DNA of 64,000 nt from Rapana venosa. Its lineage: Eukaryota; Mollusca; Gastropoda; Neogastropoda; Muricidae. Below the pieces are notes generated by a model. It had not been told where the DNA came from. It worked only from the letters and a program-made list of their open reading frames with translations, and made no database searches. The DNA is taken from positions 44,317,855 through 44,381,854 of the forward strand of contig CM054151.1 in the NCBI GenBank assembly GCA_028751875.1, in the 5' to 3' direction. How positions within the stretch are numbered: the stretch's first letter is position 1; every line of letters starts with the position of its first letter. The position numbers and the translations under genes were made by a program. Below, one piece after another: positions 34,524 to 45,480 of this stretch.

Positions 34524-35494
34524 GGGATCCATCAGACAGTGCATAGTCTTCAGGACTCCAGAATATTAACCTTTTAAAATGCCCAGTGCAAGTCCACCCT
34601 TATGCTGGGGAAATTAAAATTCTTATTTTACCAATGCTTGTTCATATCCCTCTTACTCAGAAACTACTACATGAATATTCCTGATAGTATTCCCAATGAC
34701 AGTATATATAACGTAGATTACTTCGAGGCAAGCTCAAATTAGCTAGCATGATATTTCACTGCAAAAATATATTTAAGATGTAAAAAACCGACCAAAAATA
34801 CGATTTCTTTATCACCACTGTCATTCTGAGTACCCCATCACAATAACGTCAAACATAAGTCTAGGCCAAATCTCAGTCTTTTTTTTTTAAAATGCATGAT
34901 CACCTGAATCATACACGATCATTTTCATGACTGTTAGGTAAATCTATAGTTTTATTTGCCACTTTTACAGCTGTGTAAAGTTATTTATGCCTTCAACAAG
35001 AAGTGTCAGCCATTTTGAACAAGAACTTCCCAAGCAGTCATGCATAAAAACACAACATACGAGCTAAAAAACGATGGTTTTTGGTAAGGATTTTGCAGCT
35101 GGATGTTGCCAAGCAACAGAAGAGTAATTTCCATTAATTTTGGAGTTCTTTCCCTTTAACTGTAGTCAAGGAAGCAGGATTGCTTACTTCGGTTCGACAC
35201 CCCGGAAATTTTCCGGGTTGTATAGGGTGCACCCGGAAAATTTCTGGGGTAAGGCAGTCTAGTGGTTAAACTGGAGAATGCCCAACAATAACAACACATG
35301 ACAAGATACCTTCTTCTGTGCTTCCACTTGCTCATGCCGCATCATCAGGCATTGAAGTACCTAGGACGGGAACAGCTTGGAGGAATCAAAGACTTGACTG
35401 CTGTCTTTTGGAAAGAATGGGTGACTGGACTCGTGTAATCTTCCAGTGTATGGGTGACTTGACTGGTGTCTTCCATGGCACCAATAGAGGCTGA
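34524..35494 (+). pseudogene. Exon-like repeat, copy 10, split by a MITE
   Basis: The 5' part (34524-34565) is shortened and matches the GCATAGTCTTCAGGACTCC region. The 3' part resumes at 35266 with TTAAACTGGAGAATGCCC and continues to TGA 35492-35494. Between them lies the TTAA-flanked element 34570-35265. Additional damage is a stop after the CCCAACAA word and a CTTTTGGAAAG insertion in place of CTTCCAAAG. Removing the insert restores the order seen in copies 5 and 13. Confidence 0.75.
34570..35265. mobile_element. piggyBac-like MITE, copy 1 (non-autonomous)
   Basis: The element is flanked by TTAA on both sides (34566-34569 and 35266-35269), the target duplication typical of piggyBac elements. 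The left end begins CCTTTTAAAATGCCC and the right end, read on the other strand, begins CCACTAGACTGCC: imperfect terminal inverted repeats starting CC and ending TGCC-like. At 696 bp it has no substantial ORF, hence non-autonomous. Near the right end is a palindromic CCCGGAAATTTTCCGGG. A second copy lies at 37842-38550. Confidence 0.82.
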
Positions 35495-36322
35495 AAGAGA
35501 ACCCCATCAAAGTGTGGTACCTTGATGTGCATATGCATGCGTGCGCGCGGCGTATGTGTGTGTGTGTGTGAGAGATAGAGTGTGTGTGTATGTGTGTATA
35601 AAATTGAATTTGTTAATTTAAACTATAAAGTGATTGATTGCATATGTCAGAATAAGCTAAATGCAAGTACTTTGATTTGTTCTTACAAGATACAGAGCTA
35701 TATTAATTTTCAGTGCATTTGTTTAAATTGTAATTATCATTTTTTAAATTCAATAAAATGAACAGTTTGAACAGTTTTAAATATCCTATTGGTGCCAGGG
35801 TGAGAGACATCTTCCAAGAGAGAGAGAAAGAGAGAGAGAGAAGAGAGGAGAGAGAGCGAGAAGGGGAGAGAGAGAGAGAAGGAGAAGAGAGAAGGAGAAA
35901 GAGAGAGAGATAGGGAGGAGAGAGGGAGAGAGAGAGAAAGACAAACAGACAAACAAACAAACAAAAAGAGACAGAGAGATGGAGAGAGATTTTACAGCCA
36001 TAACAACGTAATATGTTATCATTCCAGTATATAAAAACACTTAAAACACTATAAAATTACATAGAATACATAGCCCAGGCCTCATAGTAGTGTGGGGTAT
36101 TGGTGTAAGCAAAGTGCCAATGCCAATACTAAAATGTTATGCTTTAACAATATGTGGAGATCATCTTTATCTCTGACAACATTCTTAGCATGAGTTGTGC
36201 TCTTTGTGAAAAGAGATAAATGTTTTGAAGCAAGATTATAGCTGCCTATTTAGAAAAGTATTTAAAAACAAATACCTGTCAAATAAACATGAACTTCTCA
36301 CAGTGTGTTTTCTGTCTCCCAG
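35495..36322 (+). repeat. Spacer of cassette 4 (third), ending in a splice acceptor
   Basis: GT-rich sequence lies near 35555-35600, a GA-rich microsatellite at about 35815-35990, the words AGTGTGGGGTATTGGTGTAA and GTTATGCTTTAACAATATG at 36090-36155, then the pre-acceptor block. It ends with the pyrimidine tract and AG at 36308-36322. Confidence 0.8.
36308..36322 (+). other. Putative 3' splice acceptor of the intact exon copy
   Basis: TTTTCTGTCTCCCAG is a pyrimidine tract ending in AG directly before the first conserved exon base. It is preserved in copies 6 and 14, modified to TTTCAG or GCAG or CACAG in the truncated subtype, and destroyed in copies 5, 8 and 13. The exon would begin with two bases completing a split codon (TG). 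Confidence 0.55.
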
Positions 36323-36600
36323 TGAATCCCAACAATGATGTGTCAGACAGAGTGTACAATCTTTATGTCTTCCAAAATGTTAACTTGGAGAATGCACAAC
36401 ACCAGCATCACATGACAAGATACCTTCTTCTGTGGCTCCACTTGTACCTGCCGCATCCTCAGGCATTGAAGTACCTAGGACGGGAACAGCTGGGAGGAAT
36501 CCAAGACTTGACTGCTGTCTTCCAAAGAATGGGTGACTGGAGTCGTGTGATCTTCCAGTATATCAGTGACTTAACTGATGTCTTCCATGGCACCAATTGA
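36323..36600 (+). CDS. Exon-like segment, copy 11: the only fully open copy (terminal-exon candidate)
   Basis: About 92 codons are open from the acceptor to TGA at 36598-36600; a longer frame begins at an ATG at 36289 inside the presumed intron, which I do not favour as the true start. Motifs in order: NPNNDVSDRVYNLYV, LENAQHQHHMTRYLLLWL, ALKYLGREQLGGIQDL, FQRMGDWSRVIFQ, VFHGTN at the end. The central RYLLLWLHLYL stretch is hydrophobic and helix-like but short for a membrane segment. I do not recognise the family and see no catalytic motif. No AATAAA signal lies within several hundred bases downstream. It could be the last exon of a real gene whose other exons lie outside the window, or simply the least decayed member of a repeat. 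Seventeen damaged relatives surround it. Confidence 0.45.
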
Positions 36601-36641
36601 GGCTGAACAAAACCCCCACCAAAGTGTGTTACCTTCATGTG

Positions 36642-36678
<37 letters not shown>

Positions 36679-36895
36679 TGCATGTGTAAACTTGAATGTG
36701 TTAACTAAAACTATATGTCATTGAATGCATGTGTAAGAATAGTCTGAATGCGAGTGCTTTGATTTGTTTTTACAAGATACAGCGCTATAATCATTCCATA
36801 ATTATTATTATTATTATTATTAACATTGATTGATTACAATAGTATAAACAGTTTTAATAATCTTATTGGTGCCTTTAGGAGAGACAAATTCCCGA

Positions 36896-36927
<32 letters not shown>

Positions 36928-37253
36928 AACAGACGATAGAGGCTGAGAAATATAAACAGAAAATAGAGGGCAGATAATAATAATGATAATAATAATAATA
37001 ATAATAATAATATTAATAATAATAATAGTAATAATAATAATAATGTATGGAATTTATATAGCGCTGAATCTTGTAAAGCAACAAATCAAAGTGCTCAGAT
37101 GACTTTTTTTGTTTTGGTTTTTGATAATGGAATAAGCACTTATGTGCTTTTTTTTAACATCCAGCCCCCATGTGTATGCGGTTTTGTAAATTTTGTCATC
37201 TGTTCCCACTGGCACACAATGGCCTATCCTTTCGAAAAGCGGAACAGGATTTA
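36601..37253 (+). repeat. Spacer of cassette 4 with GT, ATT, GA and TAA runs
   Basis: (GT)n lies at about 36645-36677, (ATT)n at about 36798-36822, GA at about 36895-36930 and (TAA)n-like sequence at about 36975-37045. The TATATAGCGCTGAATCTTG word and the shared TTTTGTAAATTTTGTCATC segment follow. It matches 22374-23000 in order. Confidence 0.82.
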
Positions 37254-37505
37254 ACTAAACAGAGAAAGAGTTATCTCTATATGAGTACTAAAGTTATCTC
37301 TATATAATTACTAAACAGAGAAAAAGTTATCTCTATATAATTACTAAACAGAGAAAAAGTTATCTCTATATAATTACTAAACAGAGAAAGAGTTATCTCT
37401 ATATGATTACTAAACAGAGAAAGAGTTATCTCTATATGATTACTAAACAGAGAAAGAGTTATCTCTATATGATTACAAAACAGAGAAAGAGTTATCTGTA
37501 TATAT
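37254..37505 (+). repeat. 33-bp minisatellite, about 8 units
   Basis: It has the same unit as 23001-23455 (ACTAAACAGAGAAAGAG then TTATCTCTATATAATT). About 8 units are present, and the second is the same shortened ACTAAAGTTATCTC unit. The arrays are therefore duplicates that have changed in copy number. Confidence 0.92.
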
Positions 37506-37601
37506 AAACAAAAAAGAGAACCATACAACTACTCAACAGAGAGAGAGGAGGAGGAAAGGGGAGAGAGGGAGAGAGAGATGAGGAGAGAGAGAGAGAGAGT
37601 T

Positions 37602-37640
<39 letters not shown>

Positions 37641-37841
37641 TTTGGGAGGCAAACTTTAAATTAATGATTATGGTTTAAGAAGCTCTTTTTTGAGAGAAAA
37701 ATATTTTGGTCAAAAGAAAAAAACTAAAATACCTCCCCACCCCATTACAGAGGGATAGGGGGAGAGGGAGAAATAATAATAATAATAATAAAATAAAATA
37801 AAATATATGGAATGAGAGAGAGAGGAGATGTGGAGATTTAA
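37506..37841 (+). repeat. GA and TAA microsatellites left of MITE copy 2
   Basis: A GA-rich run lies at about 37535-37640 and a TAA/AAATA run at about 37771-37805, then GGAGATTTAA, whose last four bases are the left TTAA of the MITE. Confidence 0.85.
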
Positions 37842-38550
37842 CCTTTAAATGCCAAGTGCAAGTGACCCTATATTTCCGGGAATAAAAATTTTATGTTAAC
37901 ACTGCTATGTTCATATCCCTTTAATCAGAAAATACTACATGAATAATCCTGATAGTCTTGCCCAAAGACAGTTATATATATGGTAGATAACTTCTAGGCA
38001 AGTTCAAATTAGTTATCATGATATTTCCGGAAAATTATTTAAAAATGTAAAAAAAATTGACAAAAAATATTTATTTCTTAATCACACTGTCATTTTGGAG
38101 TACCAAGATTCAATAACGTCAAACATAAGTCTAGGCAAATTCTCATTCTTTTTTTTTAATGCATGATCAGCTGAATCATACACGGATCTTTTTTTCATCA
38201 CTGTTAGGTATATCTATAGTTTTAATTTGCCCCCTTTTACAGCTGTGTAAAGTTATTTATGCCTTCAACAAGAAGTGTCAGCCATTTGAAAACGAACTTC
38301 CCAAGCAGTCATGCATAAAAACACAAAATACAAGCTAAAAAACGATCGTTTTTGCTACGGCTTTTGCAGCTGGATGTTGCCAAGCAACAATAGAGTGACC
38401 TCCATTAATTTTGGAGTTCTTTCCCTTTAACTGTAGTCAAGGAATCAGGCTTGTTTACTTCAGTTCAACACCCTGGAAATTTTCTGGGTTGTTGGCGTAT
38501 AGGGTGCACGTTTAGCCCCGGAAAATTTCCGAAGTAAGGCAGTCTAGTGG
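37842..38550. mobile_element. piggyBac-like MITE, copy 2 (non-autonomous)
   Basis: The element is 709 bp, flanked by TTAA at 37838-37841 and 38551-38554. The left end is CCTTTAAATGCCAAGTGC; the right end on the other strand starts CCACTAGACTGCC. It is colinear along its whole length with copy 1 (shared words AACGTCAAACATAAGTCTAG, CAGCTGTGTAAAGTTATTT, GCTGGATGTTGCCAAGCAAC) but clearly diverged by substitutions and indels. No transposase frame. The unoccupied site is visible in paralogous spacers (GATTTAACAGCCATAGTAAC near 23824). Confidence 0.85.
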
Positions 38551-38554
38551 TTAA

Positions 38555-38876
38555 CAACCATAGTAACGTGATATATTCTTTCTGGCAAATAAAACTTTAG
38601 AAACAATCAAATTACATAAAATACATAGTTCATGCCTGATAATAGTGTGGGTTCTTGTTGTAAGAAAAGTGCCATTACTAACATTAAAATTTTACACTTA
38701 AACAATATGTTGAGATCATTTTTATCCCTGACAACATTCTTAGCATGCCCTGTGTTCTCCATGAAAGAAGAAGAATCCTTTGAAGCCAGAGTAAAGCTGC
38801 CTATTTAGCAAGGTGTTTACAAATAAATACTGGCAAATAAACATGAATTTCTCACAGTATGTTTTCTGTCTTTCAG
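38555..38876 (+). repeat. Spacer right of MITE copy 2 with pre-acceptor block
   Basis: It begins CAACCATAGTAACGTGATA, continuing the spacer interrupted by the MITE, and runs through TCTTTTATCCCTGAC-like and GCTGCCTATTTAGC words to the acceptor TTTTCTGTCTTTCAG at 38862-38876. Confidence 0.8.
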
Positions 38877-39079
38877 TGAATCCTAACTATGTAGTGTCAG
38901 ATGGAGTGCACAGTCTTCAGGACTCCCAGAATGTTAACTTGGAGAACGCCCAACACTAGAAAACAAATGACATGATACCTTCTTTTTGTGCTTCCACTTG
39001 CTCGTGCCGCATCCTCAGGCATTGAAGTACCTAGGACGGGAACAGCTTCATGGAATCCATGACTTGATTGCCTAGCACA
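38877..39079 (+). pseudogene. Exon-like repeat, copy 12 (3'-truncated type)
   Basis: A good acceptor precedes it. The frame runs from NPNY to NAQH, then a TAG. It has the alternate 3' end after GGAACAGCTT (CATGGAATCCATGACTTGAT, GCCTAGCACATG). It is nearly the same as copy 7 and closes cassette 4, as copy 7 closes cassette 3. Confidence 0.75.
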
Positions 39080-39601
39080 TGAAATGAATGACATATAGGC
39101 ATGGTACACACATGCTCACACGCACATGCACACACACACATGTGCGTGCACGAACAGGAACAGCCATACTTGTACACAAACAGGCAGTTAGACAGACAGA
39201 TAGACGGATAGACAGATAGACAGACACACAGAGGGACAGATGGATAAATAGACTGATGCCAGACAAATGAACCGCCTTCCTTAAGATCAGACTGACAGAC
39301 AGACAGCCAGAGACTGCATAAAACACACACACTCACACACACACACACACTGATACAAAAAACACAAATATAGACACAGACAGAAAAGATAGGCTGACAG
39401 ACAGACACACTTGCACGCACACACATATACACACACACAGCACGGACATGTGCCTTGCACCCTGTCATCATGGCAAGTATATTCATACACATTGACAGTC
39501 ATAAAAATGCAGACGTTCAACTCACCAGCATGTACTTCTTCCTGGCCTCCTCCTCTTGCTCTTTCTCTCTCTAATCTTTTTTGTCACAAGTTGTCTTCTT
39601 G
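39080..39601 (+). repeat. CA / CAGACAGA tail of cassette 4 (variant)
   Basis: It carries the CCTTAAGATCAG variant shared only with the tail of cassette 2 (8275-8790). (CA)n and CAGACAGA words precede a pyrimidine bridge to satellite. Confidence 0.85.
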
Positions 39602-42600
39602 TTTTAGTTTCTTGTTGTTGTTTTTGTTGATTTGTTGTTGTCATTGATGTTGTCATTGTTGTTGCTGTTTTTCTTCTTTTTCAACTTCTTCTTCTTCTTC
39701 TGTTGTTGTTGTTGTTGTTGTTGTTGATGTGTTCTTCATCTTTTGTGTTGTTCTTCTTGTTGTTGTTGATGCTGTTCTTCTTCTTCTTCTGTTGTTGTTG
39801 TTTGTTGCTGTGTTGTTGATGCTGTTCTTCTTCTTCTTCCTCTTCCTCAGTTGTTGTTGTTTATGTTGTTCCTCGTCTTCTGTTGTTGTTGTTGTACATG
39901 CTGTTCTTCTTCTTGTTTTGCTGTTGTTGTTGATGTTGTTGATGCTGTTCTTCTTCTTTTGCTGTTGATGTTGTTGCTGTTGTTGATGCTGTTCTTCTAT
40001 TTCTTCTGTTGTTGTTGTTAACGCTGTTCTTTTTTTTTGTTGTTTTTGTTGTTGTTGTTGTTGTTGATGCTGTTCTTCTTCTTTTGTTGTTATTGTTGAT
40101 GCTGTTCTTCCTCGTCTTTTGTTGTTGTTGATGCTGTTCTTCTTCTTCTGTTTTTGTTGTTGTTGATGCTGTTCTTCTTCTTCTTCTTTTGTAGTTGTTG
40201 TTGAATTTTTCCCCCATGTTGTTGTTGTTGTTGATGATGCTGTTTTTCTTTTCTGTTGTTGTTATTGTTGTTGATGTTCTTCTTATTCTGTTGTTGTTGT
40301 TGTTGTTACTGTTGATGCCGTTCTTCTTCTTCTTCTTCTTCTGTTTTACTGTCATTGTTGGCGCTGTTCTTTTTCTTTTGTTATTGTTGTTGTTGTTGTT
40401 GATGCTGTTCTTCTTTTCTTGTGTTGTGGTTCTTGATTGTGTTTTTCTCCTTCTAATAATGTTGTTGTTTTTGGTACTGTTTCTTCTTCTTGTTTGCTGT
40501 TGTTGTCGTTGTTAGTTGTTGTTGATGCGGGTTTTTCTTTCTTCTTCTTCTTCTGTTGTCGTTGTTGATGTTTTATTCTTCTGCTATTGTTGTTGATGCT
40601 GTTCTTCTTTTTGTTGTTGATGCTGTTCTCCTTCTTCATCTTCTTCTGTTGTTGTTGTTGATGTGTTCTTCTTCGTCCTCTGTTGTTGTTGACAGTGTTC
40701 ATCTTTTTTTTGTTTGTGTTGTTGTTGTTGATGGGATTTTTCCTCTGTTGTTGTTGTTGTCGATGCTGTTCTTCTTCTTGTGTTGTTTTTTTTGTTGTTG
40801 TGTTGATGTTCTTTTTTCCCCTGTTGTTGTTGTTTTATGCTGTCTTCTTTTTCATCTCATTCAGTTGTGTTGTTGATGCCCTTCTTCTTAGTTTTCTGTT
40901 GTTGTTGATGTTCATCTTCTGTTTTTGTAGTTGTTTTTTGATGTTCTTCTTCTACTGATGTTGTTGTTGTTGATGTCTTCTTCTTCTGTTGTTTTGTTGT
41001 TGATGTTCTTCTTCTTCTGTTGTTTTTGTTGTTGATGTTCTTCTTCTTCAGTTGTTGTTGTTGTTGATATTCTTTTCTGTTGTTGTTTTTGTTTATGTTC
41101 TTCTTCTTCAGTTGTTGTTGTTGTTGATGTTTTTCTTCTTCTTCTTCTTCTTCTTCTTCAATTGTTGTTGTTGTTTATGTTCTTCTTCTACAGTTGTTGT
41201 TGTTGATGATGTTCTTCTTTTTCTGATGTTCTTGTTTGTTGATGTTCTTCTTCTTCTGTTGTGCTTGTTGTTGATGTTCTTCTTTTGTTGTTTTTTGATG
41301 GGTTTTTCTTCTACTGATGTTCTTGTTGTTAATGTTCTTATTTTTTGTTTGTTTTTGTTGTTGGGTGTTCTTCTTCTGTTGTTCTTGTTGTTGATTTTCT
41401 TCTTTTTTGTTCTTGTTGTTGATGTCTTTCTTTTCTGTTATTGTTGTTGATGCTGTTCTTCTTTTTTTTTTGATGCTTTTTTTTTTCCTATCTTATTTAG
41501 TTGTTGTTGTTGATGGCCTTCTTCTTCGTTTTCTCTTGTTGTTGAATGCTGTTTATCTTTTGTTTTTGTTGTTGTTCGTGATGTTTTATTTCTTCTGTTG
41601 TTGTTGTTGTTGTTGATGCTGTTCTTCTTTTTCTGTTTTTGTTTTGTTGTTGTTGTTAATGTTCTTTTTTTTCTTTTTCTTTTTTTCTTCTTCTCTTTTT
41701 TTCTGTTGTTGTTATTGAAAGCTGTTTTCATTCTTGTGCTGTTATTTTTTACGCTGTTTTTCTTGTTCTGTTGTTGTTGTTGTTGTTGTTGTTGATGCTG
41801 TTTTCTTCTTTGTTGTTGTTGTTGACGCTGTTCTTTTTATTCTATTCTTGTTGTTGTAGATGCTCTTCTTCTTCTTCTTATTTTCTTGTTGTTGATGCTG
41901 TTCTTCTTCTTACATGTTTTTGTTGTTGATGCTCTTCTTCTACTTCTTCTTCTTCTTCTTCTTTTTCTTTTTCTACTGTTGTTTAGTGTTGTTGTTGATG
42001 CTGTTTCTTCTTCTTCTTTTTCTTCTTCGTTTTCTCTTGTTGTTAACGCTGTTCATATCTCCTGTTTTTGTTGTTGTTTTTGATGTTTTTTTACCTCTGT
42101 TGTTGTTGTTGTTTTTGATGCTGTTCTTCTTTTTCTGCTGTTGTGGTTATTGTTGTTGTTGTGTTTTGCTCTTCTTCTGTTTGTTGTTGTTGTTTGATGC
42201 TGTTTTTTTCTTGTTGTTGTATTTTTGACCCCTGTTCTTCTTCTTCTGTTGTTGTTGTTGTTGTTGTTGTTGCTGATGCGATGCTGTTCTTCTTTTGTTG
42301 TTGTTGATGCTGTTCTTTTTCCTCTCTTGTTGTTGTTGATGCTGTTCTTCCATTGCTGTTGTTGTTGTTTTTTGTTGATGCTGTTCTACTTCTGTTTGTT
42401 GTGTTGATGTTCTTCATCTTCTGTTGTTCTTCTTGTTGATGTTCTTCTTCTTTGTTGTTCTTGTTGAAGTTTTTTCTTCTTCTGTTGTTCTTGTTGTTGA
42501 TGTTTTTTCTTCTTCTGTTGTTGTTGTTGTTGTTGTCTTCTGTTGTTGTTCTTGTTGTTGATGTTGTTCTTCTTCTGTTGTTTTTGTTGTTGATGTTCTT

Positions 42601-45480
42601 CTTCTTCTTTTGTTCTTGTTGTTGATGTTTTTCTTTTCTTCTGTTGTTCTTGTTGTTGATTCTGTTCTCCCTCTTGTTCTGTTGTTGTTTTTTGTTGCTG
42701 TTGATGCCTGTTCTCCTTCTTCTTCTGTTGTTGTTTTTTGATGTATTTCTTCTTTTGTTATTGTTGGTTTCTGTTCTTCCCTTTTTCTTTTTTTTTTTTG
42801 TTGTTGCTGTTGATGCTGTTCTTCTTCGTCTTTTGTTGTTGTTGATGCTGTTCTTCTTCTTCTGTTTTTTGTTGTTGTTGTTGTTGATGGTGTTTTTCTT
42901 CTTCTTCTTTTTTCTTCTTCTTCTTTTCTTCTAAATGTTGTTAGTGTTGTTGTTGATGCTGTTCTTCTTCTTCTTTTTCTTCTTCGTTTTCTCTTGTTGT
43001 TAACGCTGTTATCATTTCTGTTTTTGTTGTTGTTTTTGATGTTTTATTTCCTCTTTGTTGTTGTTGTTGTTGATGCTGTTCTTCTTTTTCTGTTGTTGTT
43101 TTTTATTTTTTGTTGTTGATGTTCTTGCTCTTCTTCTGTTTTTTGTTGTTATTGATGCTGCTTTTCTTTTTGTGTTGTTATTTTTGACATGTTCTTCTTC
43201 TTCTGTTGTTGTTGTTGTTGTTGTTGTTGTTGCTGATGTTGTTCTTCTTTTGTTGTTGTTGATTGCTGGTTCTTTTTCCTTGTTGTTGTTGATGCTGTTC
43301 TTCCATTGCTGTTGTTGTTAATGTTGTTGATGCTGTTTACTTTTGTTGTTGTTGTTGTTCTTGTTGTTGTTGTTGATGTTCTTTTTTCTTCTGTTGTTGT
43401 TGTTGTTGTTGTTGATGTTCTTCTTCTTCTGTTGTTCTTGTTGTTGATGTTCTTCTTCTGTTGTTTTTGTTGTTGATTTTTATTCTTCTTCTGTTGTTGT
43501 TGTTGTTGTTGATGTTCTTCTGTTGTTCTTGTTGTTGATGTTGTTTTTCTTCTGTTGTTCTTGTTGTTGATGTTTTTCTTCTTCTTTTGTCTTGTTGTTG
43601 ATGTTCCTTCTTCTTCTTCTGTTGTTCTTGTTAATGATTCTGTTTTTCCCTCTTGTTCTGTTGTTGTTGTTGCTGTTGATGCTGTTCTCCTTTTTCTTCT
43701 GTTGTTGTTGTTGATGTATTTCTTCTTCTGTTCTTTTTTATGCCCGTTTTACTTTTTCTGTTGTTGTTGTTGTTGTTGCTGTTGATCTGTTCTTCTTCGT
43801 CTTTTGTAGTTGTTGATGCTGTTGTTCTTCTTCTGTTTTTGTTGTTGTTGATGGTGTTTTTCTTTTTATTCTTCTTTTGTAGTTTTTGTTGATGGTTTTT
43901 TTTTCCCTCTGGTGTTGTTGTTGTTGATGCTGTTCATCTTCTTCTGTTGTTGTTATTGTTGTTGATGATGTTCTTTTTTTCTGTTGTTGTTGGTGTTGAT
44001 GCTGTTCTTCTTCTTCTGTTGTTGTTATTATTGTTGTTGTTGATGTTCTTTTTCTTCTGTTGTTGTTGTTGTTGTTGATGCTGTTTTTTTGTCTTGTTTT
44101 GTTGTTGTTGGCACTGTTTTTCTTCTTCTTCTGCTGTTGTTTTTATTCTTGTTGATGACAATCTATTTCTTCTGTTGTTGTTGTTGATGCTGTTCTTTCT
44201 TTCTTGTTGTTGTTGATGCTGTTCTTCTTCATCTTCTGTTGTTACTTTTGTTGTTGTTGTTGTTGTTGATGTTCTTGTTCTTCTGTTGTTGTTGTTGTTG
44301 TTGTTGTTGATGCTGATTTTCTTCTTGTGTTGTTGTTGTTGCTCTTCTTCTTCTTCTTGAGTTGTTGTTGATGCTGTTCTCTTCTTCATCTTCTGTTGTT
44401 ATTGTTGTTGTTTTTGATGCTGTTCTTCTTTTGTTGTTGTTGTTGTTGTTGTTGCTGTTTTATTATCCTGTTGTTGCTCTTCTTCTTCTTCTTCTTCTTC
44501 TTCTTCTTCTTCTTCTTTTCTTCTTCTCGTGTTGTTGTTGTTGTTGATGCTGTTCTTCTTTTTCTTCTGTTGTTACTGTTGTGCTGATGCTGTTCTTCTT
44601 TTTTTTTCTTCTGTTGTTGTTAACGCTGTTTGTTGACGCTGTTCTTCTTTTTGTTGTTGTTGTTTTTTTGTTGTTGTTGATGCTGCTCTTCTTCTTTTTT
44701 GTGTGTTGCTGTTGTTCATTGTGTTTTTTTCTTCTAATGTTGTTGTTGTTGATGCTGCTTTTCTTCTTGTTCTGCTGTTGTTGTTGATGATGCTGTTCTT
44801 CTTTTTCTTCTGTTGTCGTTGTTGATGGTTTCCTTCTTTTATTATTATTGTTGATGCTGTTCTTCTTCTTTGTTGTTGATGATGCTGTTTTTCTTCTTCA
44901 TCTTCTTCTGTTGTTGTTGTTGTTGATGCTGTTCTTCTTCGTCCTCTGTTGTTGTTGATAGTGTTCGTCTTCTTCTGTTTTTGTTGTTGTTGATGGTGTT
45001 CTTCTTCTTCTTTTGTTGTTGTTCTTGATGGGTTTTTCCTTTGTTGTTGTTGTTGTTGTTGCTGTTCTTCTTCTTCTGTTGTTGTTCTTGTTGTGTTGTT
45101 GTTGTTGTTGATGTTATTTTTTTCTTTTGTTGTTGTTGATGCTGTTTTTCTTCTTGTGTTGTTGTTTTAGACGCTGATCTTTTTCTTCTTTTATATTGTT
45201 GTTTATGCTCTTCTTCTTCTTTGTTGTTGTTGATGCTGTTCTTCTTTTTCTCTTCTTGTGTTGTTTTTTGTCATTGATGTTTTTCTTCTTCTGTTGTCTT
45301 TTGTTGATGTTCTTCTTTGTTGTTCTTTTTGTTGATGTTCTTCTTCTGTTGTTCTTGTTGTTGATGCTGGTCTTCTTCTTCGGTAGTTCTTGTTGTTGAT
45401 GTTTTTTCTTTTTTCTGTTGTTTTTGTTGTTGATGTTGTTTTTTTCATGTTCTCTTTTTGCTTTTCTTAGTTCTGTTTGC
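39602..45480 (+). repeat. TTC/TTG satellite block 5
   Basis: 5.9 kb of satellite with no interruption. Its end (from about 43930) is colinear with the end of block 4, including the TTGATGACAATCTA word near 44150, TTAACGCTG/GACGCTG words near 44620 and the CATGTTCTCTTTTTGC exit. Confidence 0.9.

Noticed and set aside
34570..38550. Long terminal repeats of a retrotransposon, with the two 700-bp copies as LTRs
   Set aside because: Each copy has its own TTAA duplication and CC...GG ends rather than TG...CA. The sequence between them is ordinary cassette with an exon copy and no reverse transcriptase, and paralogous empty sites exist for both.
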